Below the pieces are notes generated by a model that worked only from the letters and a program-made list of their open reading frames with translations, searched no databases and had not been told where the DNA came from. 64,000 nt of DNA from Chelydra serpentina (lineage: Eukaryota > Chordata > Testudines > Chelydridae), in contig JBAIAC010000042.1 of NCBI GenBank assembly GCA_037349315.1, positions 5,766,001-5,830,000 on the forward strand, written 5' to 3'. Below are positions 34,801-44,143 of the stretch, piece by piece. Position 1 is the first letter of the stretch. Each line of letters starts with the position of its first letter. The position numbers were made by a program, and so were the translations under genes.

Positions 34801-37103
34801 AGCTTTCACTTCCAAGATGATCAGAACATAATGAATGCGAAGGATTTGTGCCTAAAAGAAATAATTACACCGCAAACTGCGATTCCTTAGCAAAGCCTGT
34901 TTCTTTCTAGGTGTGAGAAAGGGAAGGCCCAGGTGGTGGTGGAGAGTCCTTCCAAGCTGGAAAAGAGAATTGGTGATTTCTCCCAGAAAAGATGCATTCT
35001 GGAGAAGATTCTGAGGGAATTCAAAGGTATCAAAAAGGGCAAATCAAAATGTCACTGTGAGAGGACGTGGGTTCTAGATTAACAGTGTTGATGTCAAGCC
35101 CAACTCAATAATAGTGAAAAAATAGGTTATACATTCCTGGGAAGGGCCAAGGGAAGAGAAAATACAATAGAGAACCAACAATAATAAGAGTGAAATTTAT
35201 TATTCACTCTCTCTTCTTTGTTTCTCTCTCTGGGTATCTGAGCTCCCTTCCCTTGCATTTGTGTCACAAAAATAAAGCCCGTCAGTTGTAGGAAACCTTG
35301 CCATAAATATGAGCATGTGAAAACACATCTCTTCTCCTGTCTTCTCTCTAGACATGCTGGTATTTGAGCTGGAGGCGGAAGGGAGTCAATTTTTGGCAAA
35401 GGAGATGGAAAACGTAGGTGAAAAGGGTAAGTTTTCCCAGGGATATTGTAACAATGAGAAGAACCAAAGAGGAGACGGGTTTGCGGATCCAGATTCACTT
35501 GCAGAAGAAAATTCTGGGATCAAACAGAGACAGTTTCCCACCGCCTGGCAGTTTTCCACCTCCGGAGACTTGTAGGAAAGGGGCTGGGTAGAGAGGCCAT
35601 TACTGCTCTAAGCATAGGACTGAGAAGGGGTCATATACAGATGGGCTGGGAGTCAGTGGTGTGATGTCTCTGCCCTCTTTTTTTGCGGGGGGGGGGGGGG
35701 GGGGCAGTGGCTGTCCTGATCATCCCCCAGTGTCTCCTTGGGGCATGACTCCCATCATTCTCCCTCCTCCAGTCCCATTGCTTCCTTGTCTTTTCCTCCT
35801 GGACTGCCCTTCCCCTTAGGTGATGGGTCTCTCCTTCCACCCAGTGTCACTTCCATTTCCCCATGCTGCCCCCTCTTCTCCCCTTCCCTCTGGGCCCCCC
35901 AGTGGACAGCTGAAAACGCTCCCTCTTTCACTCAACTTTGCCCCCACTCCCGTCCTAGCTGTGGGAGTGCAGCAGCCCCGGTAGGAGCAGAAGCAGAGTC
36001 AGTTCTTACAGCACCTCCTAGTGCCTGGCAGAAGGGAGCTGCCGTGAAATGGCCGCTCAGCCCCCAGCAGGGGCAGCTCCCTGGGACTGAGACATGCAGG
36101 AAATCGGGGAGGGGCCCAGCCAGGACAGGGCTGCTGGGGAGTGTGAGAAATGGTCCCAGCTTCCCCCGGGGCTGAGCTCCACCCCAGGCCCTAACGCTCT
36201 GATTCTCTCTCCCCAGTGAATGTGACTCTGGATCCAGACACGGCTCATCCCAAACTCATCCTGTCTGAGGATCGGAAACATGTGAAATATGGAGACGCCC
36301 GGCAGGATCTGCCCGACAATCCCAAGAGATTTGATTCTTCTCTCTGCGTGCTGGGCTGTGAGGGATTCACCTCGGGGAGACATTACTGGGAGCTGGAGGT
36401 GGGCAAAGGGGGAGGCTGGGCCGTGGGGGTAGCCAGAGAGTCGGTGAAGAGGAAGGGACCGGTCAAATACAGCCCTGAGGGAGGGATCTGTGCTGTAGCT
36501 CTGCGCAGAGGTGAGTACTGGGCACTCACCTCGCCTAAAGAAATCCCCCTGTCTCTGAGCGGGGTCCCCCAGAGGATCCGGGTTTCTCTGGACTATGAAG
36601 AGGGGCAGGTGGCATTTTTCGATGCTGATCACAAGTCCCTCATCTTCCGCTACCGGATGGCCTCTTTCACTGAGGAGAGAGTCATCCCTTTCTTCTGGGT
36701 GGTGGGAAAGGTGTCCTGGCTCAGACTGGCTCCTTCAGAAATGAAGTTTCAAAGCCACGTCTCCAACTGTCATTTTCCCCCAAAAGGTCACAATCATGTC
36801 AACGGTGCACTCCGAAGGTTTCTCCACAGTTCAGAAAGAATGAGCAGCACTGAAGTAAACCTAGCCGCTGCCTCCGCAGAGCGCACCACCCCTGTCTCAG
36901 GCAACTCTTGGCCCAGTGCCGTCCAACAAGGGAAACCGAGGCCAAACACTTGTCACCCCCGCAGGCCGATCCACGGCTATCCAGCCCATATCACCTACCG
37001 TGTAAGGGGAACAGAGCCCCATTCGGCCCAGGCAGCCACCCCCCAACCCAGAAAAAGGGATAATTTGTATTCCCTGTCCGACCTCCTGAAAAGTTTTAAA
37101 TAG
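25422..37103 (+). CDS. TRIM gene C: RING, B-box, coiled coil, PRY-SPRY E3 ligase, 611 aa
   Basis: Seven exons: 25422-25829, 27010-27105, 30679-30909, 32942-32964, 34911-35026, 35352-35426 and 36217-37103. They sum to 1836 nt, all in phase, with GT-AG borders. The RING zinc ligands are C13, C16, C28, H30, C33, C36, C50, C53; B-box 2 uses C92, H95, C103, D106, C111, C114, H120, H123. A coiled coil covers about 137-250, and PRY-SPRY spans 317-489. The family transfers ubiquitin from an E2 and often acts in innate immunity, dimerising through the coiled coil. I chose ATG 25422 over in-frame ATG 25380 because the peptide aligns with gene D. The C-terminus runs 122 aa beyond the usual SPRY end. It most resembles TRIM39/TRIM27/RFP, but orthology cannot be settled by eye. 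Confidence 0.88.
25951..26069. mobile_element. hAT-type MITE (TAGGGTGACCAGA family)
   Basis: It runs from TAGGGTGACCAGATGG to CATCTGGTCACCCTA in intron 1 of gene C. The target duplication is not clear. Confidence 0.75.
26070..27009. other. Gene C intron 1 remainder
   Basis: AT-rich intron sequence with no recognised repeat or gene. It ends in TTTGCTCAG, the exon 2 acceptor, which is shared with gene D (TTTGCTCAG at 57252-57260). Confidence 0.6.
27010..27105 (+). CDS. Gene C exon 2 (96 bp)
   Basis: The exon encodes [18 protein letters not shown] and a charged helix ending QEYL. It is the first coiled-coil exon, phase 0 at both ends, with a gtaggt donor. Confidence 0.9.
27376..27460 (+). repeat. 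Interspersed repeat (unnamed)
   Basis: It reads GTTAATATCTTTTATTGG then ACCAACTTCTGTTGGTG, and is related to 4180-4255. An internal ACCAACTTCTGTTGGT is close to a perfect palindrome. Confidence 0.45.
27703..28030. mobile_element. Harbinger-type MITE interrupted by a hAT MITE
   Basis: The outer ends are CTATGTCTACCCTGCCGCC and GTGTAGACATGGCC. The interior is cut at 27891-28010 by a TAGG(G/A)TGACCAGA element whose 8-bp flanks are GCTGTCTG and GCTGTCCG. The hAT element therefore arrived second. Confidence 0.65.
27891..28010. mobile_element. hAT-type MITE nested in another MITE
   Basis: It runs from TAGGATGACCAGATGTCCCG to CTGTCTGGTCACCCTA. The 8-bp duplications (27883-27890 and 28011-28018) differ at one base. 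Confidence 0.85.
28145..28489. mobile_element. hAT-type MITE (CAGTGGTCCCCAAAC)
   Basis: The ends are CAGTGGTCCCCAAACTTTTG and CACAGTTTGGGGACCTCTG. They are flanked by a perfect 8-bp duplication, GCTTAGCC (28137-28144 and 28490-28497). The GC-rich interior has imperfect 'ggggctggagc' repeats. Confidence 0.9.
28735..29365. repeat. Long inverted repeat in gene C intron 2
   Basis: 28735-28893 is complementary to about 29186-29365: AATCCAGATTCTTCCAAGAG pairs with CTCTTGGAAGAATCTGGATT, and GGGCAGCGGCTTATTGGGAC has its complement near 29186. The loop holds a 'caagcaacaagcc' imperfect short tandem repeat at 28970-29045. Confidence 0.8.
29478..30598. mobile_element. Palindromic hAT element, about 1.1 kb
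   Basis: The ends are TAAGGCTGTCAATAAATC and TTTGACAGCCCTA, with 8-bp flanks GTAAATTT and GTTAATTT (7 of 8). About 400 bp on each side are reverse complements (CAAATATATTGATTTCAATT against AATTGAAATTAATATATTTG). The ends lie 80 bp upstream of exon 3 of gene C. Another element is inserted at its centre. Confidence 0.85.
29917..30217. mobile_element. Harbinger-type MITE nested in the palindrome
   Basis: It runs from GCCCAGGGCTACACTGG to GTAGTGAAGACAAGCCC, flanked by a perfect TAA on both sides (29914-29916 and 30218-30220). It is the same family as 14194-14458 (shared GGCGGCGAGTCGA and CGATCCCCGATAGATC). Confidence 0.85.
30679..30909 (+). CDS. Gene C exon 3: main coiled coil (231 bp)
   Basis: 77 codons, [20 protein letters not shown] through [12 protein letters not shown], with a gtgaga donor. 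Leucine heptads ([20 protein letters not shown]) are clear. It is very similar to the exons at 9404 and 58207. Confidence 0.92.
31090..31378. mobile_element. MITE with TAAGGGTACG / GTGTAGATGTACCTTA ends
   Basis: The outer sequences TTAAGGGTACGTTTGTGG and GCAGTGTAGATGTACCTTAA are roughly inverted. The interior has a GAGCTAGCTTGATCGAAGCTAGCTC-type hairpin near 31300. Harbinger-like by its 'gtgtagatgtaccc' end. Confidence 0.5.
31737..32850 (-). mobile_element. CR1 LINE, ORF2 C-terminal part
   Basis: The minus strand encodes 189 aa from [15 protein letters not shown] to [12 protein letters not shown], including the FVDD form of the YXDD-type active-site box. The CR1 3' UTR lies toward 31737. It is 5'-truncated and lies in intron 3 of gene C in reverse orientation. 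Confidence 0.9.
32942..32964 (+). CDS. Gene C exon 4 (23 bp)
   Basis: The exon encodes DIRSTLSR between ttctAG and gtatgt. The last two bases join the G of exon 5 to complete arginine. Confidence 0.85.
33003..33465 (+). mobile_element. CR1 LINE 3' end, split by a hAT MITE
   Basis: The CR1 3' UTR phrase TTGATGATGACCTGTTCTG through GATATTGGGCTAGAT resumes after the insertion with GGACCTTTGGTCTGACCCAG and ends TTCTTATGTTCTTATGA. Confidence 0.75.
33142..33414. mobile_element. hAT-type MITE (CAGGGGTCGGCAAC)
   Basis: The ends are CAGGGGTCGGCAACCTTTC and GGAGGTTGCTGATCCCTC, with a perfect 8-bp duplication GGCTAGAT (33134-33141 and 33415-33422). The interior is degenerate GC-rich repeats. Confidence 0.9.
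33480..34910. other. Gene C intron 4, GC-rich repeat-like middle
   Basis: 33940-34480 is GC-rich and resembles the interior of miniature elements, but I could not define ends. No gene is seen on either strand; the long minus frames here are composition artefacts. Confidence 0.4.
34911..35026 (+). CDS. Gene C exon 5 (116 bp)
   Basis: The exon encodes [20 protein letters not shown] then a helix ending ILREFK, between ttctAG and gtatca. It links the coiled coil to PRY. Confidence 0.88.
35352..35426 (+). CDS. Gene C exon 6 (75 bp)
   Basis: The exon encodes [20 protein letters not shown] then NVGEK, ending at a strong G|GTAAGT donor that keeps phase 1. It is longer than the 30- and 33-bp versions in B and D; an earlier in-frame donor could shorten it. 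Confidence 0.7.
36217..37103 (+). CDS. Gene C exon 7: PRY-SPRY plus novel C-terminus
   Basis: It begins [20 protein letters not shown] after ccccAG. SPRY landmarks are [28 protein letters not shown] and [20 protein letters not shown]. Where genes A and D end in RLCP or RLWP and TGA, this exon reads RLAP then TCA and stays open to TAG 37101-37103. The added 122 residues are rich in S, P, H and R, end [12 protein letters not shown], and match no domain I know. Confidence 0.88.
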
Positions 37104-37964
37104 TTTCCAGCTGCCCTGGTCCTCTCCTCCCCTGTGCCCCCAGGTAACAATCTCGAGTCCCCAGCCGCTCTGCTCCTCTTTGCCTGCTAGAAACTGTCTC
37201 CCAGTGAGAGAGCCCAGAATGAGCCACTTCCTCCCTGGAGAGAAGCTGGGAGCTGCGGAAGGATCTAGGCCCGTGTGGGCCCTGGCGGCTGGGGATGGCC
37301 AGCCAGGGAGGAGGTGGAATTCTGTTCCTTGCCTTCCAGCTAAAGAACTGGCCTCTCCCCTGCTGCCCTAGAGTCACTCCTTGGGTTACGGGAGTGGTCA
37401 ATAGCGCTGGGAAGTTGTTTGACTGGAGGGGAGCAGAGAGGGCAGAGCCCCTTGGAGCGGGAGGCTTTGGAGTATCAGTCACTTTGTGAACGGGGCAGAG
37501 GTTCATGTACTGTACAATGGCTGCTTATTGTGCTAAACATGCTGATTCCTGAGTCCGTCCTACTTTGTTTGTTTGTGTCCGCCTGCTTTCTCGCCTCCTC
37601 TACACAGACTGTGAGCTCTTCGGGGGAGGGGATGTCTTGAAATACAGCCCCGTGGGCCCCAGAGCCCACGTGCCAACACAGTTCCAATACTACACAATCA
37701 CATGAATGAACCACTTGCCACTTGAAGCATTTCTCTTTCTTTACAGCACCATTTTATATTTTACAGGATTTCCCGCCCTTTAGAAATTAAGAATCCCCAG
37801 CTGCAAAGAGGGTTTGGTGGACATTAGGTGGGGTTATTGTAGCAAATTCTCCTTTTTAAAAAAAAAATGATTCACATAATCTGGGACCAAAGTGTTTTTA
37901 GAACAGGGTCTCTAGGGGATGCTAAAGGGCTCTCTTGTCTGGGCTGTGTGGCATTAAATACAGA

Positions 37965-37970
37965 AATAAA
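37965..37970 (+). terminator. Likely poly(A) signal of gene C
   Basis: AATAAA lies 862 bp after the stop codon. The surrounding CTCTCTTGTCTGGGCTG and GAAATAAACTCGGAAGTGATCAG resemble the sequence around 21125-21175 after the gene B SPRY relic, supporting a shared ancestral 3' end. Confidence 0.55.
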
Positions 37971-39119
37971 CTCGGAAGTGATCAGAAAAAGAGTTGCTTC
38001 TTGTTTGTTTGCCCTTTTTTTTCATTGAAACGCTCTTTGCCCTCAAGATGGGTTACAAGGAATGGTAGCGGCAGCCAGACGAACAGCGTCCCCCTTTGTC
38101 AGTTTAGAAACGGGAGATGTGGACACACCTCCTTTAAATGGAAAATGAGGCAAACACCTGTATGCGACTGGTCACCAGGCACAAAGGATAGAGCACGTCA
38201 TAGCTGAATGTCCCCTTCATTCTTTTGCCGGGGGCCTGAAGGACATTCATCAGCTCACTGCTGCGGCAATGTGCTGGCTAGCAAACGTAGATATACCTTT
38301 CTCGTTGTTGCTACCTACCCAAGTCATATGAAAGAAGAAGAAGTTTAGGAAGTATCCTGCCCCCTTGCGCGCTGTTTAGCCTTCTAGATCTAAATCTCGA
38401 AGCCTCGATGGAGCATAGTCAAGGCCCCGTGTACAGGCCTCGGGACAGACATCATGGTTATTAATAGGGATCCAAATTAGGACCTTCAGCCCCCAAATGA
38501 CTTGCTCCTACCCCTGGGGATAAAGGAGTTAGGCCCAGATCCTCAAAGGTGCCTAACTCCCTTTGGTTTCAATGGGAGTTAGGTGCTTGAATACCTTGTG
38601 GGCCTTACTCCTTTATGGGTATTTTGGGTCTCCCCTACCCTAAATATGAGCAGGTGGAGGGGAGAGGAAGATGAGTCGAGATTCTCCCCTCAAATTGCAT
38701 TGGGATAGAGAGTAGAGGGGCTGGGGTCTCTCCCACAAGATACCTTCATCCTCTACCACAGACCCAACACAGGCAGCTTTATGCACTCAGCACCTCCTTC
38801 AAACTCCTCTACCTGGCAACTCCCCTGTTGCGAGATACATAGTCTGCAGCAGCTGTCAGACCTGACCAGGCACTAGTGCTGAAATTCATTCCAAAAGGAG
38901 AAAGGTGAGGCCCGAGGTTTCCTGACCTGATTCTGGGGAGCTCTTCAATTCCCCGTGCTAATGAATCCAAAGGGCAAAACGCCATTTACTGGCTGATCCA
39001 TGGGATTTTCAGCCTCTCTACGTGATCTAAATCCAGAGAGTGACAGAGGAACCTCAAGTATGTTCCTGAGCATTCCCCATTCTGTGAATACAAGGTCTCC
39101 AAAGTGGCACAGGATAGGA
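37971..39119. other. Intergenic, no recognised gene
   Basis: 38455-38520 shares 'gggatccaaattaggaccttcagcccccaaatgac'-type wording with 22695-22740, so a low-copy repeat runs through it. Nothing coding was found. Confidence 0.4.
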
Positions 39120-39950
39120 GCTTGCATAGGGACTAGCTGTTACCACTCAAGAGAGAGATCTTGGAGTCATTGTGGCTAGTTCTCTGAAAACATCCACTCA
39201 GCGTACAGCAGCAGTCAAAAAAGCGAACAGAATGTTGGGAATCATTAAGGAAGGGATAGATAATAAGACAGAAAATATCATATTGCCTCAATATAAATCC
39301 ATGGTACAGCCACATCTTGAATACTGCATGCATATGTGGTCGCTCCATCTCAAAAAAGATATGCTGGAATTGGAAAAGGTTCAGGAACGGGCAACAAAAA
39401 TGATGAAGGGTGTGGAACAGCTTCCATATCAGGAGAGATTAATAAGACTGGGACTTTTCAGCTTGGAAAAGAGACAGCTAAGAAGGGATATGATGGAGGT
39501 GTATAAAATCATGACTGATGTGGAGAAAGTAAATAAGGAAGTGTCATTTACTCCTTCTCATAACACAAGAACTAGGGGTCACCCAATGAAATTACTAGGC
39601 AGCAGGTTTAAAACAAACAAAAGGAAGTATTTCTTCACACAACGCACAACCTGTGGAAGCCTTTGCCAGAGGATGTTGTGAAGGCCAAGATTATAACAGG
39701 GTTCAAAAAAGAACTAGATAAGTTCTTGGAGGATAGGTCCATCAATGGCTATTAGCCAGGATGGACAGGGATGGTGTCCCTAGCGTCTGTATGCCAGAAG
39801 CTGGGCATGGGCGACGGGCTGAATCGCTTGATGATTTCCTGTTCTGTTCATTCCCTCTGGGGCACCTGCCATTGGCCACTATCGGACAACAGGATACTGG
39901 GCTAGATGGGCCATTGGTCTATCTCAGTATTGCTGTTCTTATGTTCTTAT
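39120..39950 (+). mobile_element. CR1 LINE, ORF2 C-terminus and 3' UTR
   Basis: 169 codons are open from [20 protein letters not shown] through [16 protein letters not shown] frameshift follows, then a 3' UTR ending TATGTTCTTATT. Same subfamily as 11801-12640. Confidence 0.88.
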
Positions 39951-40039
39951 TAAATTTCCCCTCTCTGCCTCCCCAAAACACCAGACAGAGATTGATTTGC
40001 TTTCCTAAGCACCACCACTGGGGCAGGGCAGCCTTAACA

Positions 40040-40440
40040 TGAGGCGAACCGAGGCGGCCGCCACAGGTGCCAGACTGAGGCGGCACGCAAGCTGATTTTC
40101 AGTGGCACTCACACTGCCTGGGTCCTGGCCACCAGTCCTGGGGACTCCGACGCTGGCCTGGGGTACTGGCTGCCAGCTCTCTGCCAACTGGGGTTCCGTC
40201 CGCTGGCCCCGCTCAGCCCGCTGCCAGTCCCGGCCACCGGTCCTGGGGGCTCTGCTGCTGGCCTGGGGTACCAGCCTCCAGCTCCCTGCCAGCCGGGATT
40301 CTGGCCGCTGGCACCGCTCAGCTCGCTGCTGGCCCCGGGTCCCGGCCATTGGTCCTGGAGGTTCTGCTGCCGGCCTGGGGTCCCGGCCGCCGGCCCGGGG
40401 CTCTGCAGCCGCCCCCAGCTATGGCCCACTGGCCCCAGCC
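40040..40440. repeat. GC-rich minisatellite-like block
   Basis: A roughly 110-bp phrase containing GGCCTGGGGTACC, CTGCCAGC, GCTCAGC and GTCCTGG recurs three times imperfectly. The flank TGAGGCGAACCGAGGCGGC resembles a hAT-type miniature element, but I could not confirm ends. Confidence 0.5.
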
Positions 40441-40610
40441 TGGGGCAGTGAGGGGTGCAGACAGGGGCAAGAGGGGGCGCAGCTCAGCATCCCCATCATA
40501 AAAATTGTTCCAGCGCCACTGTACTGGGATATTTTTAAGTCCTGATTTGCAGTTTACATCACTGTCACGCCACGTGGAACAGCACACTGCGTTTGACGTT
40601 GAGATTAACA

Positions 40611-40787
40611 GGGGGAGGGATAGCTCAGTGGTTTGAGCATTGGCCTGCTAAACCCAGGGTTGTAAGTTCAATCCTTAAGGGGGCCATTTAGGGATCTGGG
40701 GCAAAAAATTGGGGATTAGTCCTGCTATGAGCAGGGGGTTGGACTAGATGACCTCCTAAGGTCCCTTCCAACCCTGATATTCTATGA
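40611..40787 (+). mobile_element. tRNA-derived SINE, full length
   Basis: It runs from GGGGGAGGGATAGCTCAG to the CR1-like TTCTATGATTA tail. Flanks GATTAACA (left) and GATTAGAA (right) look like a target duplication. It is inserted into the hAT remnant at 40830-41524. Confidence 0.85.
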
Positions 40788-40829
40788 TTAGAATGAACAT
40801 GCAAGAACTGGAATCAGAATTTTCTGACA

Positions 40830-41524
40830 GGTTTCAAGATTTCCAGTGATTTGGCCGAATGCTTTCTTTTCGAATGAAACCCCAAAAGTTCAACAAAAGC
40901 GACTTGGATTTGTCTGTATTTCAGTGGATGGGTGTTGAAGCTTTCGAAATGCAGCTCATTCAGTTAAAAAGCTCAGAATTGTGGGCATCAAAGTGTGGAG
41001 ATCTGCGGAGGGCACTTGAAGCTACCAAGAGAGATCATGGGAACTCTATTCTGACCTGCTGGACGTGGACGTCCCCGCCAGTGAAATTTAACTGTTTGAA
41101 AAAAATTGCGTTTGCAATGCTTTCAGCATTTGGATCCACATACCTGTGTGAACAGGTATTTTCACACATGAAATCTGTCCTCTGTCCCTCTCGGAGCCGG
41201 TTAACAACTGATCACTCAGAAGCCTGTGTGCAACTTAAAGTATCCAAATACGTGCCAGACATTGGAAAACTCAGCAAGGAAAAGCAAGGGCCAGCGTCAC
41301 ACTAAACTGATAAGATCTGCATTTTAGTTTAATTTTAAATGAAGCTTCTTAAACATTTTAAAAACCTTATTTACTTTACATACAACAATAGTTTAGTTAT
41401 ATATTATAGCCTTATAGAAAGAGACCTTCTAAAAACGTTAAAATGTATTACTGGCACGTGAAACCTTAAATTAGAGCGAGTAAATGAAGACTCCGCACCA
41501 CTTCCGAAAGATTGCTGACCCCTG
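40830..41524 (+). pseudogene. hAT transposase C-terminal remnant
   Basis: Frame 40859-41305 ends in a hAT dimerisation-type block: FAMLSAFGSTYLCEQVFSHM, then KSVLCPSRSRLTTDHSEACV, the conserved C-terminal signature of hAT transposases and their domesticated relatives. The DDE core and zinc finger are missing. The block is followed by an AT-rich tail and the terminus GATTGCTGACCCCTGG, which is the CAGGGGTCGGCAA-type end in reverse. It may be the autonomous relative of the MITE at 33142. Confidence 0.75.
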
Positions 41525-41792
41525 GTGTAGAAAATTGTGTCTGCTGCTGGTGCATATGTATTCCCTCTGCTCTAGATGTACAGAGATAGTGGAGTGCTGT
41601 GCTGGAGGAAGGAGGGTACAAGAGACCTTTCAAAGTTTTGGCCCAAGCGAGCGGGCATGTGGGCGTCATTTGAGCTCCCTGCCTCAGGTGCCAAAATGTG
41701 GGCCGGTGCAGTGTATTATACTGCTTCATGTAGGAATGTGCTACCAGTAGCAGTTACTCATACATTAGATTGTAAAAAGAAAATAAGAGGAT

Positions 41793-43680
41793 GTGGAGAA
41801 AGCTAGTGTACTCAATGCTTTTTTTGCCTCTGTCTTCACAGACAAGGTCAGCTCCCAGGCGGCTGCACTCCACAGCACGGTATGGGGAGGAGGTGACCAG
41901 CCCTCTGTGGAGAAAGAAGTAGTTCGGGACTATTTAGAAAAACTGGACGAACACAAGTCCATGGGGCCGGATACACTGCATCCGAGGGTGCTAAAGGAGT
42001 TGGCCGATGTGATTGCAGAGCCATTGGCCATTATCTTTGACAAATCATGGCAATCGGGGGAGGTCCCGGATGACTGGAAAAAAGCTAATGTAGTGCCCAT
42101 CTTTAAAAAAGGGAAGAAGGAAGATCCGGGGAACTACAGGCCAGTCAGTCTCACCTCAGTCCCTGGAAAAATCATGGAACAGGTCCTCAAGGAATCAATT
42201 CTGAATCACTTAAAGGAGCGGAAAATGATCAGGAACAGTCAGCATGGATTCACCAAGGGCAAGTCATGCCTGACTAACCTAATTGCCTTCTATGATGAGA
42301 TAACTGGCTCTGTGGATGAGGGGAAAGCAGTGGATGTGCTATTTCTTGACTTTAGCAAAGCTTTTGATACAGTCTCCCACAGTGTTCTTGCCAGCAAGTT
42401 AAAGAAGTATGGGCTGGATGAATGGACGGTAAGGTGGATAGAAAACTGGCTGGATGGTCGTGCTCAACGGGTAGTGATCAATGGCTCCATGTCTAGTTGG
42501 CAGCCGGTATCAAGTGGAGTTCCCCAATGGTCGGTGCTGGGGCCGGTTTTGTTCAATATCTTCATCAACAATCTGGAGGATGGTGTGGACTGCACCCTTA
42601 GCAAGTTTGCAGATGACACTAAACTGGGAGGAGTGGTTGATAGGCTGGAGGGTAGGGATAGGATACAGAGGGTCCTAGACAAATTAGAGGATTGGGCCAA
42701 AAGAAATCTGATGAGGTTCAACAAGGACAAGTGCAGAGTCCTGCACTTAGGACGGAAGAATCCCATGCACTGCTACAGACTAGGGACCGAATGGCTGGGC
42801 AGCAGTTCTGCAGAAAAGGACCTAGGGATTACAGTGGACAAAAAGCTGAATATGAGTCAACAGTGTGCCCTTGTTGCCAAGAAGGCTAACAGCATTTTGG
42901 GCTGTATAAGTAGGGGCATTTCCAGCAGATCGAGGGACGTGATTATTCCCCTCTATTCGGCACTGGTGAGGCCTCATTTGGAGTACTGTGTCCAGTTTTG
43001 GGCCCCACACTACAAGAAGGATGTGGATAAATTGGAAAGAGTCCAACGGAGGGCAACAAAAATGATTAGGGGGCTGGAGCACATGACTTATGAGGCAAGG
43101 CTGGGGGGAGAGACAGCTCAGTGGTTTGAGCATTGGCCTGCTAAACCCAGGGTTGTGAGTTCAATCCTTGAGGGGGCCATTTGGGGATCTGGGGCAAAAA
43201 TTGGGGATTGGTCCTGTTTTGAGCAGGGGGTTGGACTAGATGACCTACTAAGGTCCCTTCCAACCCTGATATTCTATGATTCTATGAACTGGGATTGTTT
43301 AGCCTGCAGAAGAGAAGAGTGAGGGGGGATTTGATAGCTGCTTTCAACTACCTAAAAGGGGGTTCCCAAGAGGATGGATCTAGACTGTTCTCAGTGGTAG
43401 AAGATGACAGAACAAGGAGTAATGGTCTCAAGTTGCAGAGGGGGAGGTTTAGGTTGGATATTAGGAAAAACTTTTTCACTAGTAGGGTGGTGAAGCACTG
43501 GAATGGGTTACCTAGGGAGGTGGTGGAATCTCCATCCTTAGAGGTTTTTAAGGTCAGGCTTGACAAAGCCCTGGCTGGGATGATCTAGTTGGGGTTGGTC
43601 CTGCTATGAGCAGGGGGTTGGACTAGATGACCTCCTGAGGTCCCTTCCAACCCTGAGATTCTATGATTCTATGATTAGTC
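41793..43680 (+). mobile_element. CR1 LINE with reverse transcriptase, 5'-truncated, SINE-interrupted
   Basis: The longest CR1 here. An open frame of 509 codons covers the CR1 reverse transcriptase: [52 protein letters not shown] and the active-site box [11 protein letters not shown] near 42600. It continues to [12 protein letters not shown]. The N-terminal endonuclease is absent. A SINE at 43104-43287 interrupts the frame; the rest of ORF2 resumes near 43288 and runs to the 3' tail. An old W replaces the usual G in VPQ(G/W)S, so activity is doubtful even without the break. Confidence 0.93.
43104..43287 (+). mobile_element. tRNA-derived SINE inside CR1 ORF2
   Basis: It has a tRNA-like head (GAGACAGCTCAGTGG, GTGAGTTCAATCC), and a tail with TTCTATGATTCTATG. 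CR1 sequence stops at GAGGCAAGGCTGG and resumes at AACTGGGATTGTTTAG. Confidence 0.9.
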
Positions 43681-43689
43681 TGTGTCAGC

Positions 43690-43835
43690 AAAACTAAAAT
43701 AAGAAAGAAAAACTTGTAGCACCTTAGAGACTAACAAATGTATTTCAGCATAAGCTTTCGTGGGTTAGTACCCACTTCATCGGATGCATGGAATGAAACA
43801 TACAGTACGACTAACACGGCTACTACACTGAAACC
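43690..43835 (-). repeat. Interspersed repeat (unnamed), copy 2
   Basis: It is complementary to 6745-6835, with extra 3' sequence ending CTACTACACTGAAACCC. It follows the CR1 tail directly. Confidence 0.65.
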
Positions 43836-44143
43836 CATTAGATTGTAAGAAACTGCTATTGTAGAAATGTCTACAGGTAGCAGTTTCTTGCACTATAGAA
43901 TGTGTGAAATTCCAACGTGTAGAAATGTGCTATCTGTAGCAGTTATCCATACGTATAGATAAGAAACAGCTTTTGTAAGAAAATGCTACTTAATTTTTAC
44001 ATATTTAAAAATTTATGTTTCAATCTTCCCCCATAGGCTATGTTTTCTTAATTTTTTTTCTTTTCTCTGGACTTTCTCCAATTTGTCCACATCTTTCCTG
44101 GCGCCTAATCAGCGCAGAGTAGAGCGGAAGAATTACTTCTCGG

